Shown here: positions 8,572-16,869 of the stretch, piece by piece
How the letters are laid out: each line of letters begins with the position of its first letter
How positions within the stretch are numbered: the first letter of the stretch is position 1
Assembly (NCBI RefSeq): GCF_900187565.1
Contig: NZ_FYED01000004.1
Coordinates: forward strand, 393,165-457,164
DNA length: 64,000 bases
From: Pseudomonas sp. Irchel 3A7
GTDB lineage: Bacteria > Pseudomonadota > Gammaproteobacteria > Pseudomonadales > Pseudomonadaceae
Direction of reading: 5' to 3'
Translations under genes and position numbers: made by a program
The notes under the pieces: generated by a model
What the model was told of the DNA's origin: nothing
What the model saw: only the letters and a program-made list of their open reading frames with translations
The model's database searches: none

Positions 8572-9780
8572 TCAGGAGGCCAGCGCCAGCACCGCCTTGC
8601 TGCGAATCAGGTCATCGATTTCGTCTTCGGCATAACCGCTTTCCTTGAGCACCTCGCGGGTGTGCTCGCCGAGCAACGGTGCCGGGCGGCTGGTGTGTGG
8701 CGGAGCGTTGTCCATGTCGGAAAAGTGAATCGGCAGGCCCATGCCGCGCACGCGGCCTTCGGTCGGGTGTTCGGTTTCCACCACCATGCCCCGTGCCCGG
8801 GTTTGCGGGTGGGCGAGGGCGGCGGCGATGTCCAGGACCGGTCCGGCGGGCAGGCCGAGGCTGTCGAACAGCACCATCCACTCATCGGTGGTGCGGGCCA
8901 CCAGCACTTCGTTGAGGATTTCCACCAGTGCCAGACGGTGCTGCATGCGCAGGGCGTTGCTGGCGAAACGTGGGTCGGCCTTGAGTTGCGGAACGGCCAG
9001 GGCTTCGACCAGGCGTTCGTAGTTGGCCTGGTTGGCGGCGCCGATGTTGATCCAGCCGTCGGCGGTGCGGAACACTTGGTACGGTGCGCTGGTGGAGTTG
9101 GCCGAGCCCATTTTCGGCAGGATGGTGCCATCGGCGAAGTAGGCCGCCGCCGGCCAGAACATCTGTTGCAGGCCGGCCTCGAACAGCGAGGTGTCGACCA
9201 TTTGCCCCAGCCCGGTTCTTTGTTTGGCGGCGTAAGCGGCGCAGATACCGAGCGCGGCGAGGATGCCGGAGTTGATGTCGGCCACCGGCGAACCGGCCTT
9301 GACCGGCTCACGCCCGGCTTCACCGGTCATGCTCATCATGCCGCTCATGCCTTGGGCGATCAGGTCGAAACCGCCCTTGTCGCCGAACGGGCCGCTGCGG
9401 CCGTAACCGGAGATCGCGCAGTAGATCAGCCCCGGGTTCAGGGTTTTCAGCGTGTCGTAGCCCAGGCCGAATTTCTCCATGGTGCCGGCGCGGTAGTTTT
9501 CCGTGACCACGTCGGCGTCCATCAGCAGGCGACGCAGCACGTCGCGGCCGCCGTCGGTCTTGAGGTTCAGGCCGATGCCGCGCTTGTTGCGGTTGACCAC
9601 CATGAACGAGGCGGACTCGCCGCTGGCCATGATCGGCGAGAAGCGCCGGGAGTCATCGCCGTCGGGCACTTTCTCGACCTTGACCACGTCGGCACCCATG
9701 TCGGCCAGCATCATGCCGCACACCGGCCCGGACATGATGTGAGCCAGTTCTACCACGCGCATTCCTGTCAGCGGTCCCAT
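8572..9780 (-). CDS. CaiB/BaiF family (class III) CoA transferase
   Basis: The 402-residue protein moves CoA between acids by the formyl-CoA transferase mechanism. Visible features are MRVVELAHIMSGPVCGMMLADMGADVVKVE at the N-terminus, VNRNKRGIGLNLK, and the catalytic Asp168 in GSPVADINSGI, equivalent to Asp169 of Oxalobacter formyl-CoA transferase. The start at 9780 follows the crotonase stop by a single base, with GAGGG as the ribosome site, so the two are translationally coupled. It probably activates the imported acid to its CoA ester for the crotonase. The donor and acceptor acids cannot be told from sequence. Confidence 0.9.
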   Translation of the reverse strand: MGPLTGMRVVELAHIMSGPVCGMMLADMGADVVKVEKVPDGDDSRRFSPIMASGESASFMVVNRNKRGIGLNLKTDGGRDVLRRLLMDADVVTENYRAGTMEKFGLGYDTLKTLNPGLIYCAISGYGRSGPFGDKGGFDLIAQGMSGMMSMTGEAGREPVKAGSPVADINSGILAALGICAAYAAKQRTGLGQMVDTSLFEAGLQQMFWPAAAYFADGTILPKMGSANSTSAPYQVFRTADGWINIGAANQANYERLVEALAVPQLKADPRFASNALRMQHRLALVEILNEVLVARTTDEWMVLFDSLGLPAGPVLDIAAALAHPQTRARGMVVETEHPTEGRVRGMGLPIHFSDMDNAPPHTSRPAPLLGEHTREVLKESGYAEDEIDDLIRSKAVLALAS

Positions 9781-9781
9781 G

Positions 9782-10561
9782 TCATTTACCCTCGAATTGT
9801 GGTTTGGCTTTGGCGATGAACGCCTTGAGACCGATCTGAAAATCGTCGGTGACGTAGCAGAAGTAGCTGTGGTCGATCTGCGCCGCACTGGGCGCCTGGC
9901 CGGCTTCGAGCTGGCGTGCGGCCTGGCGGTGCCAGCGGGCGACCAGAGGCGCGCCGTTGGCGATGCGCCGGGCGGTGGCGAGGGTTTCGCTCTCGACTTC
10001 GGCGTCGGCGACGACCCGGGTCACGAGGTTTTTCACGTAGGCGTCCTGGGCATCGAGGATGCGACCTTCGAGGAGGATTTCCAGGGTGGTGGAACGCCCG
10101 GCCAGCGCCACCAGCCCGGCCATTTCGTCATAGGACATGACCAGGCCGAGCTTGCCGACCGGCGCGCCGAAGCGGCTGGACGTGCTGCAGATGCGCAAGT
10201 CGCACAGCGCCGCGATCTCCAGGCCGCCGCCGACGCACACGCCGTGGATCATCGCGATCACCGGGTGCCGGCAGTCGGCAACCGCGCGCATCGCCGCCGA
10301 GGTGACTTCGGCATACACGCGGGCTTGGGAAGGATTGGCGCGTACGTTTGGAAACTCACCAACGTCGGCACCGGCGGCAAAGGCCTGTTCGCCTTCGCCG
10401 CGCAACACCACGCAGCGCACACTCGGGTCGGCGGACAGTGTGCTCATGACGTCCCCAAGGTCCTGCCACATGGACAGGTTGAGGGCGTTCATTTTTCCCG
10501 GGTTGCTGAGGGTGACGATGGCAAGGTTGTCTTGCCGTTCGAAAAGGACAGTGGGCTTCAT
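9782..10561 (-). CDS. Enoyl-CoA hydratase/isomerase family (crotonase) protein
   Basis: The 259-residue crotonase-fold protein has both oxyanion-hole segments: FAAGADVGEF near 61-70 and IHGVCVGGGLEIAALCDL near 105-122, with Glu115 at the first catalytic glutamate position of rat enoyl-CoA hydratase. The second catalytic position is not a glutamate: the usual FGQPE region reads FGAPVGKLGL. A standard hydratase normally needs both, so an isomerase, lyase, dehydratase or decarboxylating activity is equally possible. It is followed after one base by the CoA transferase gene, fitting stepwise conversion of one CoA ester. Confidence 0.87.
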   Translation of the reverse strand: MKPTVLFERQDNLAIVTLSNPGKMNALNLSMWQDLGDVMSTLSADPSVRCVVLRGEGEQAFAAGADVGEFPNVRANPSQARVYAEVTSAAMRAVADCRHPVIAMIHGVCVGGGLEIAALCDLRICSTSSRFGAPVGKLGLVMSYDEMAGLVALAGRSTTLEILLEGRILDAQDAYVKNLVTRVVADAEVESETLATARRIANGAPLVARWHRQAARQLEAGQAPSAAQIDHSYFCYVTDDFQIGLKAFIAKAKPQFEGK

Positions 10562-10668
10562 GGTTGTTCTGCCATCGCTGCTTCACGTTTCACGAGAACG
10601 TAAGCGTGATTGCGGCGATGGGTTGGCCTCCTGAATTTTTATTGTTGGAAAGCAGGGTGCGGCGGTGC

Positions 10669-11808
10669 TTACAGCGATTGCCGGAGCATCGTCAGGTAGT
10701 CCGCGCTGGATGCCTCGCGCGGGTTGGTCTTGTGGCTGTGATCGTGCAGCGCGCCCTCGATGATGTGCTCGAACAGGCTTTCGTCGACGCCGATTTCGCT
10801 CAGGCGGGTCGGCAGGCCCAGGCGCCGGGTCATGGCCTCGATGGCCGAGCCGATGTTGGCGTCCGCTGCCAGACCCATGGCATGGCGCAGGCGTTCGAGC
10901 TTTTGCTCGTTGCGCACGGTGGGGGAGTCAGCGTTGAAGTGCACCACCGCCGGCAGGAATATCGCGTTCAAGGTGCCGTGGTGCAGTTTCGGATTGATGC
11001 CACCCAAGGCATGGGACAGGCTGTGCACGCAGCCCAGGCCTTTTTGGAACGCCAGTGCGCCCTGCATCGACGCACTCATCATGTTCAACCGCGCCTGGCG
11101 ATCACCGGGCTCGGCGGTGGCGCGCTCGATGTGGCCCCAAGCGCGCCACAGACCGTCGAGGGCGATGCCGTCCGCGGCCGGGTTGAAGGCCGGCGCCATG
11201 AAGGTCTCGATGCAATGGGCGATAGCGTCCATGCCGGTGGCGGCCGTGAGCATCGGGGGAAGGCCGAGGGTCAGTTCGGGATCGCAGATGGCCACGCGGG
11301 GTACGACATAGGGGGAGATCACGCCGACCTTGCGACCGTCGTCGAGAATCAGAATGGCCCCTCGGCCGACTTCGCTGCCGGTACCGGCGGTGGTCGGGAT
11401 CGCGATCAACGGCGCGGTGGCCGAGGTGATGCGTTCCAGTCCGCCCTCGATCACCGCAAAGCTTTGCAGCGGGCCGTCATGGGTGGCACACACCGCCACA
11501 CCCTTGGCCAGGTCGATGGAGGAACCACCGCCAACCGCGATGATGCCGTCGCACTCGCCCTGGCGGTATTGCGCGACCGCTTCACGCACGGCGTGTTCGT
11601 TCGGGTTGGGTGGGGTCGCGTCGAAGATCGTGTAAGGGCGGTCGGCACCGAGAGCGGCGATGACCTTGTCGACGATGCCGGCATTGCGCACGCCCGGATC
11701 GGTGACAATCAGTGCACGGGTAATGCCGGCACGCTCGGCTTCGGCGGCCAGGTGCGCCAGGCTGTCGTAGCCGAACTGGATTTTGGTGACGTAATTGATG
11801 AGGGACAT
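10669..11808 (-). CDS. Iron-containing (group III) alcohol dehydrogenase
   Basis: The 379-residue enzyme is full length for the family that includes 4-hydroxybutyrate dehydrogenases, lactaldehyde reductases and maleylacetate reductases. The NAD(P) loop AVGGGSSIDLAK is near 91-102, and the metal ligands are in place: Asp194 and His198 in TGMDAIAHCIE, His262 in GCVHSLSHALGG and His276 in KLHHGTLNAI. It is the first gene of the long minus-strand cluster and is read divergently from the LysR gene at 11983. The family would interconvert an alcohol and an aldehyde, which could feed the aldehyde dehydrogenase at 1424. A 107-bp gap separates it from the crotonase gene. Confidence 0.9.
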   Translation of the reverse strand: MSLINYVTKIQFGYDSLAHLAAEAERAGITRALIVTDPGVRNAGIVDKVIAALGADRPYTIFDATPPNPNEHAVREAVAQYRQGECDGIIAVGGGSSIDLAKGVAVCATHDGPLQSFAVIEGGLERITSATAPLIAIPTTAGTGSEVGRGAILILDDGRKVGVISPYVVPRVAICDPELTLGLPPMLTAATGMDAIAHCIETFMAPAFNPAADGIALDGLWRAWGHIERATAEPGDRQARLNMMSASMQGALAFQKGLGCVHSLSHALGGINPKLHHGTLNAIFLPAVVHFNADSPTVRNEQKLERLRHAMGLAADANIGSAIEAMTRRLGLPTRLSEIGVDESLFEHIIEGALHDHSHKTNPREASSADYLTMLRQSL

Positions 11809-11962
11809 GATTCACCACAAGTTATACAGGATTGTTATTGTCGCAATCGGTTCGCGGCGCCAGCGCCGTGGCGCTATGGTCAAACCCATTGCATTGCCTG
11901 ACTGTGGAGTGGACTATAGGGCCGTCGTGGTGACCCCGATACTGACAACTTTCGATACCTCT

Positions 11963-11977
11963 ATAACTTTTAGTTAA
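11963..11977. promoter_or_regulatory. Candidate LysR-type binding site
   Basis: In the 174-bp divergent region between the alcohol dehydrogenase and the LysR gene, TAACT-TTT-AGTTA forms an inverted repeat within ATAACTTTTAGTTAA, compatible with the T-N11-A rule for LysR operators. It abuts the LysR start, which fits autoregulation. This is inference from symmetry and position only. Confidence 0.35.
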
Positions 11978-11982
11978 CCCTG

Positions 11983-12906
11983 ATGACGCCCTCACTCAAC
12001 TCGATCATGTCCCGTTTGCACATCAAGCAATTGCGCTTGTTGATAGCCCTTGATGAGCACGGATCCTTGCTGGGCGCGGCCAAGCAGGTGGCCCTGACCC
12101 AGCCCGGCGCGAGCAAGGCGCTGCAGGAAATCGAAACCACCTTCGGCACTTCGCTGTTCACCCGCACTAACCGCGGGCTTGAGCCAAACGATGCCGGGCG
12201 CTCGGTGATTCGTTACGCGCGGTTGATCCAGACCGATCTTGCGCACCTGCGCGAAGAGATCATCGGCATCATGAGCGGCGAGGGCGGGCGGGTGTCGGTG
12301 GGCACCATCATGGGCGCCGTGCCGCTGCTGACCACGGCGATCAGCCGGGTGATCGCCGACAACCCGAAAATGTCCGTGGAGATCGTCGAAGACACCAGCG
12401 CCGCACTGCTGGGCCAGCTCGATGCCGGACGACTGGACCTGGCGATCTGTCGCACCACCATCAGCACCACACCCTATCTGTATGAGAGCGCGACTTTCGT
12501 CGAGGAAACCCTGGCGGTGATCGCCAGCACCCAGCATCCATTCGCCTATGCCAGGAGGCTGACCTTGAAGGATCTGGTGGATTATCGCTGGGTGGTCTAC
12601 CGCGCCAACATGCCCATGCGCCTGCTGCTGGAACGGGAATTCCACGAAGCCAACCTGCGCTTTCCGGTGCACTTGCTGGAAACCACGTCGGCCTTTGCCA
12701 CGCTGTCGTTGTTGCAGGAGAACCCGACGCTGGTGGCGCTGGTCTCCACCGACGTGGCGAATTTCTGTTCCGGCAACGGCTTCACCACCACGCTGCCGCT
12801 GGCCATTACCTCGCGCAGCGAGCCGTATGAGCTGGTTTCGCGCAAAGGCGTACCGGATTCACCGGCGGCCAGGCTGCTGCGCCAGGCGTTGTTGAACCCA
12901 ACCTGA
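11983..12906 (+). CDS. LysR-family transcriptional regulator
   Basis: The 307-residue product has an N-terminal winged helix-turn-helix (IKQLRLLIALDEHGSLLGAAKQVALTQPGASKALQEIE) and a periplasmic-binding-protein-like effector domain from about residue 95, with the RVSVGTIMGAVPLL linker strand typical of the GbpR/CatM-like branch. It is divergent from the alcohol dehydrogenase gene and so is the likely regulator of the whole minus-strand cluster. The ATG at 12007 (MSRLHIKQLR) is an alternative start that would leave the palindrome at 11963 further from the gene; neither start has a strong ribosome site. Confidence 0.9.
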   Translation: MTPSLNSIMSRLHIKQLRLLIALDEHGSLLGAAKQVALTQPGASKALQEIETTFGTSLFTRTNRGLEPNDAGRSVIRYARLIQTDLAHLREEIIGIMSGEGGRVSVGTIMGAVPLLTTAISRVIADNPKMSVEIVEDTSAALLGQLDAGRLDLAICRTTISTTPYLYESATFVEETLAVIASTQHPFAYARRLTLKDLVDYRWVVYRANMPMRLLLEREFHEANLRFPVHLLETTSAFATLSLLQENPTLVALVSTDVANFCSGNGFTTTLPLAITSRSEPYELVSRKGVPDSPAARLLRQALLNPT

Positions 12907-12991
12907 TCCGCTGCTTTTTGCTTCTGCTGAGCCTTTGCTCAGCGAGAGTGCGGCGCTAGAGTCAGACGCGCATTCCAGGGGACTTCAGGCC

Positions 12992-13888
12992 ATGTACAGC
13001 GCGCTGGACATACCGGGCGGCGCTCGGCAGTTTCACGACCGGATCTATGCCGCCGAGATCATTCGCGTCACTGACTTGCCGACCATGGCGGCGCTGGTGG
13101 CGGTCGCCCGTGAGTTGCTCGAAGAGGCGCTGCATCCGTGGTCGCCGCCAGCGATTCATCGTCACCTGAGCCACAGCGAGCAGACCGTACGTTTTTCCCG
13201 GTGCCAGAACGCTTTCGCCAGCTCTGCCGAAGTCCAGCGGCGCTGGCAGGCTGTCGTCCAGAGCATCGGGATTGACCTGGATGCCCTGGCTTGCGATCGC
13301 TTGCACCTGCGTTTTCAGCCGCACCGTGAGCCGCAGCACGTCGTGCCACGCGCCCGCACCACGGCCACCATCGCCTTTCACCGCGACACCTGGGGCTCGA
13401 ATCTGTATGCCCAGACCAATTGGTGGGCACCGATTTATCCGATCACCACGGGGCGCACCTTCGCCTTGTATCCGGCGTTGTGGCAGCGACCGCTGCTCAA
13501 TTCCAGTGCGGATTTCGACATGCGGGCGATTTTGCAACGCTCCCATCGCGACGGTCGCAACGCGGTGGATGCCGACGAGGCCATCCCGCATCTGCTGGAG
13601 GCGATCGATCCGCAGCAGGGCATTGCCGTCGATATCGCACCGGGCAGCCTGATTGCCTTTTCCGGCGCACATGCCCATGTCGGCGTCGGCAACAGCACTG
13701 GATTGACGCGGATCTCCTTCGAAACCCGCTCGATTCTGATCGACGATCTGCGGACCGGGTTGGGGGCGCCCAATGTCGACGGCCGTGCGCCGTGGATGAC
13801 GCCGGGGCTGTTTCGGCGTTTGAGCGATGCCAGGCGCCTGAACGAAATCCTCGGTTGCGGATTTATCGAGCCTTATATCCGGCCCTGA
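12992..13888 (+). CDS. Putative Fe(II)/2-oxoglutarate oxygenase-like protein (PhyH-like), function unknown
   Basis: The 298-residue product shows the facial triad pattern of non-heme iron oxygenases: His130 and Asp132 in IAFHRDTWGSN, a distal His227 or His229 in FSGAHAHVGVG, and Arg240 about a dozen residues later as the likely 2-oxoglutarate anchor. It also has WWAPIYPI and FALYPALWQRPL stretches common in phytanoyl-CoA-hydroxylase-like proteins. The ATG at 12992 is preferred over a TTG at 12935. It follows the LysR gene on the same strand and is followed by a REP pair, so it may be monocistronic. The domain assignment is a motif-level inference; the substrate is unknown. Confidence 0.65.
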   Translation: MYSALDIPGGARQFHDRIYAAEIIRVTDLPTMAALVAVARELLEEALHPWSPPAIHRHLSHSEQTVRFSRCQNAFASSAEVQRRWQAVVQSIGIDLDALACDRLHLRFQPHREPQHVVPRARTTATIAFHRDTWGSNLYAQTNWWAPIYPITTGRTFALYPALWQRPLLNSSADFDMRAILQRSHRDGRNAVDADEAIPHLLEAIDPQQGIAVDIAPGSLIAFSGAHAHVGVGNSTGLTRISFETRSILIDDLRTGLGAPNVDGRAPWMTPGLFRRLSDARRLNEILGCGFIEPYIRP

Positions 13889-13904
13889 AGCCGTTGGATC
13901 CCTT

Positions 13905-13992
13905 GTGGGAGCGAGCCTGCTCGCGAAGAGGGCGTTTCAGTCGACATCAATGTTGTCTGATACATCGCATTAGCGAGCAGGCTCGCTCCCAC
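13905..13992. repeat. REP pair
   Basis: GTGGGAGCGAGCCTGCTCGCG and its inverse flank about 45 bases in the gap between the oxygenase-like gene and the GGDEF gene. The spacing and sequence match the other REP pairs in the window. Confidence 0.9.
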
Positions 13993-14113
13993 AATGGGTC
14001 TGGCGAGGCATCAAATCGCCTGTTCAATTCAAACCGGGATAGCCGTTTGTCAGGCGTATCGGTATGCTCAGCGCGCTGCTTTAATGCCAATGATTAACAA
14101 CCACAGTGATGTT

Positions 14114-15184
14114 ATGAGCCAATCTGAATCGCGTGCGAATGTTCTAGCGCTTTATCCGGAAGACTCCCGCGAGGCGGCGGCGCTGCTCAAGCAAGCCGTT
14201 CCCCTGATGGTTCGCCACAATATCCCGCCCAATCCGGTGCATTACGCGCTGTGGTACACCTACAGCAAAGGCCAGGAACCGGAACTCAATCGCCATCTGG
14301 ACCGGGTCGTCAGAGACTTCGACGGTTGCCCGCCGGAGTCCGCGACCCGGTTGTTTCGCGAGTACATCATCCGTGACGAGCTGGAAGATGCCCGCGCGGA
14401 GCAGCAACAGGTCATCACGCTGGTCGATGGCATGGAGCGCGATGTGTCGCGCAGCGTCAGGGGCAGTGTCAATTTCCAGAATCGACTCGGGGAGTGCCTG
14501 GAGATGCTTGAGGAACCGGTCAGCGATCGCTTGCCGGGCATCTTGAACGAACTGCAGCAGAGCACCCGGCTGATGCAGCGTCAGCAGGAGCAGTTCCTTT
14601 CCCAACTGCACTCGGCGCAAAACGAGATCAAGACGTTGCGCGACAAACTCGAGCGTGCGCAACAAGCGGCGACGCTGGATGGCTTGACCGAGCTGCTGAA
14701 CCGGACGGCATTCACCCGCATGCTGGAGCAGGCGTTGGCCAGGGGCACCGCACGTGTGGCGCTGGTGATGCTGGACATCGATCACTTCAAGCAATTCAAC
14801 GATCAATACGGCCACCCGTTGGGCGACCGGGTATTGCAGCATGTCGGTCAGGTGTTGCGCGGTGCGCTGGCGCCCAACGCCTTTGCCGCGCGTTACGGCG
14901 GCGAAGAGTTCTGCGTGGTGCTCGAAGACTGCGCTGATCTTGACCACGCCTGTGCCTTCGCCGAGCTGTTGCGCCTGAAGGTCCAGTCGTTGCGGATCAA
15001 GGCGCGGGGCACCGACACCGTACTGGACACCATCACTGCGTCCTTCGGCGTGGCCTTCGTGCGACCCGGCGACAACCTGGAAAGCCTGCTGACCCGTGCT
15101 GATGACGGGTTGTACCAGGCCAAGCGTGATGGGCGGAACCGGGTGTGTGCCATGCAGAACACCCCGGCAACCGCGTTCTCCTGA
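14114..15184 (+). CDS. Diguanylate cyclase (GGDEF domain protein)
   Basis: The 356-residue cytoplasmic protein has a helical N-terminal region (about 1-185) ending in a coiled-coil linker, then a GGDEF domain from about 188. The active loop RYGGEEF is at 260-266, with the metal site in VMLDIDHFKQFND and the family's DGLTELLNR entry motif, so it should make cyclic di-GMP. The product-inhibition site (RxxD, just before the loop) is degenerate: the region reads LAPNAF, so feedback inhibition is probably lost. No membrane segment is seen. The start at 14114 (MSQSESRAN) is one of several nearby ATGs; 14084 is an alternative. Confidence 0.9.
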   Translation: MSQSESRANVLALYPEDSREAAALLKQAVPLMVRHNIPPNPVHYALWYTYSKGQEPELNRHLDRVVRDFDGCPPESATRLFREYIIRDELEDARAEQQQVITLVDGMERDVSRSVRGSVNFQNRLGECLEMLEEPVSDRLPGILNELQQSTRLMQRQQEQFLSQLHSAQNEIKTLRDKLERAQQAATLDGLTELLNRTAFTRMLEQALARGTARVALVMLDIDHFKQFNDQYGHPLGDRVLQHVGQVLRGALAPNAFAARYGGEEFCVVLEDCADLDHACAFAELLRLKVQSLRIKARGTDTVLDTITASFGVAFVRPGDNLESLLTRADDGLYQAKRDGRNRVCAMQNTPATAFS

Positions 15185-15200
15185 CCTGACCCGATTACCT

Positions 15201-15288
15201 GTGGGAGCGAGCCTGCTCGCGAAAGCGGCCTGGCATCCGCCATCGTTGGTGACTGATACGACCCCTTCGCGAGCAGGCTCGCTCCCAC
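15201..15288. repeat. REP pair
   Basis: An inverted REP pair lies in the 111-bp convergent gap between the GGDEF gene (plus strand) and the aldehyde dehydrogenase gene (minus strand). Its hairpins could end transcription from both sides. Confidence 0.9.
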
Positions 15289-15295
15289 ATATCGG

Positions 15296-16861
15296 TTACT
15301 GACCCTCCACGCTACGCGGCAATCCCAGGGGATTGAGCTCACGCAGTGCTTGCGGCAGCAACGCATCCGGGAAGCCCTGGTACGTCACCGGGCGCAGGAA
15401 GCGTTCGATGGAGGTCATGCCCACCGAGGTGAAGCGGCTGTCCGACGAAGCCGGGAACGGTCCGCCATGGATAGTCGCGAAAGAAACCTCCTGTGGATGG
15501 GCGAAGGCGTTGACCACGATCCGTCCGGTGCGCCGCTCCAGCACCGGCAACAAGCGCCGGGCCAGTTCCATGTCTCCTTCCTCCAGATGCAGCGTCGCGC
15601 TGAGCTGACCGCGAAGCGAGCGGGCGACCGCAAACATCTCGGCTTCATCCTTGACCTTCACCAGCAATGCCGCCGGCCCGAAGACTTCATGGGCCAATGC
15701 TTTCTCGGCCAGGAAACGCTGGCCGTCGACTTCAAGCAATGCTGATCGCCCATCAAGGTCGGCATGGGCCACCGAGCCGATGGCAACCAGGGTTGCACCG
15801 GCGCTTTGCAACTGGTCGAGGCCACTGAGGTAAGCCCCGTGAATCCCGGGCGTCAGCATCGGCCGCGCCGGTGCATCGGTCACCCGCTTGACCATGGCGG
15901 TGCGCAATGCCTCGAAGCCCGGGCCTTCGACCGCGATCAGGATCGCCGGCTTGAGGCAGGCCTGGCCAACATTGACCAGCATGCGCTCGACAAAGCCGTC
16001 ACCGATCTGCGCGCCTCGTGCGGCGAGTGCCTGAGGCAGGATGAACGTCGGGTTGACGCTGGTCATCTCGGTAAACACCGGGATCGGGTCAGGGCGCAGT
16101 TGCGCGCGGCGATAAAGCGCCATGCCGCCCTGTTCGGAACCGGTGAAGGTCACGGACTTGATCAACGGATGGTCGACCAGGGCTTCGCCAATGGCGTTGC
16201 CGCCGCCACGCACCATCGAGAACACGCCTTCCGGCAAGCCGCTTTCCTGCACGGCCTTGAGGATGGCGCGGGCCTGGATTTCCGAGGAACCCGGGTGAGC
16301 GTTATGGGCCTTGACGATGACCGTTGCGCCCGCTGCCAGTGCCGAGGCGGTATCGCCCCCGGCCACCGAGTAGCTGATGGGGAAGTTGCTCGCCCCGAAA
16401 ACGGCCACCGGGCCAATGGCGATTTTCTGCAGGCGGTGATCCATGCGCGGGCGTGGCTGGCGATCGGGCTGGGCGGGATCGATGGCCAGATGCAGAAAAC
16501 GTCCTTTGCGAACGACATCGGCGAACTGACGGAACTGGGTGGCGGCCCTGGCGACTTCGCCCAAAAACTGGGCCTCGGGCAAACCGGTTTCCAGCGCCGT
16601 GCGTGCCGCCAGTTCCTGGCTCACGGCCTCGAGATTGTCGGCGATGCGCTCAAGGAACGCCGAACGCTCGGCGAGCGAGGTATGGCTGTAATGGTCGAAT
16701 GCCTCGTCGGCAAGGTACGCCGCCAGGTCGACATCGGCGATGCCGCCGAAGGCGAAATCCGGTTCGATACACTGGTTGGAGGCGGGGTTGAGCGCCTTCA
16801 TGGTGCCTTCGCTGGCAGGGACTTCACGGTTGCCGATCAGGAGGTTTCCAGTCAATTTCAT
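15296..16861 (-). CDS. Aldehyde dehydrogenase, alpha-ketoglutaric semialdehyde dehydrogenase type (second copy)
   Basis: The 521-residue product is a paralogue of the enzyme at 1424-3001, with VFGASNFPISYSVAGGDTASA (Asn159), Glu265 in VFTEMTSVNP and the nucleophile Cys302 in NVGQACLKP. It should oxidise a semialdehyde with NAD(P). The ATG at 16861 is used; a GTG at 16873 would extend it by four residues and overlap the isochorismatase stop. It lies 8 bp after that gene and is almost certainly co-transcribed with it. The isochorismatase partner suggests that an amidase-like step precedes aldehyde oxidation, but this is inference. Confidence 0.88.
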   Translation of the reverse strand: MKLTGNLLIGNREVPASEGTMKALNPASNQCIEPDFAFGGIADVDLAAYLADEAFDHYSHTSLAERSAFLERIADNLEAVSQELAARTALETGLPEAQFLGEVARAATQFRQFADVVRKGRFLHLAIDPAQPDRQPRPRMDHRLQKIAIGPVAVFGASNFPISYSVAGGDTASALAAGATVIVKAHNAHPGSSEIQARAILKAVQESGLPEGVFSMVRGGGNAIGEALVDHPLIKSVTFTGSEQGGMALYRRAQLRPDPIPVFTEMTSVNPTFILPQALAARGAQIGDGFVERMLVNVGQACLKPAILIAVEGPGFEALRTAMVKRVTDAPARPMLTPGIHGAYLSGLDQLQSAGATLVAIGSVAHADLDGRSALLEVDGQRFLAEKALAHEVFGPAALLVKVKDEAEMFAVARSLRGQLSATLHLEEGDMELARRLLPVLERRTGRIVVNAFAHPQEVSFATIHGGPFPASSDSRFTSVGMTSIERFLRPVTYQGFPDALLPQALRELNPLGLPRSVEGQ

Positions 16862-16869
16862 GTTTGAAC

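Noticed and set aside
12926..12943. GCTGAG...CTCAGC hairpin after the LysR gene as a terminator
   Set aside because: The stem is only 6 bp and no T run follows, so it was not called as a terminator.
12962..13678. 238-codon minus-strand frame opposite the 2OG-oxygenase-like gene
   Set aside because: It has no ribosome site and no motif, while the plus strand has the His-x-Asp, His and Arg pattern.
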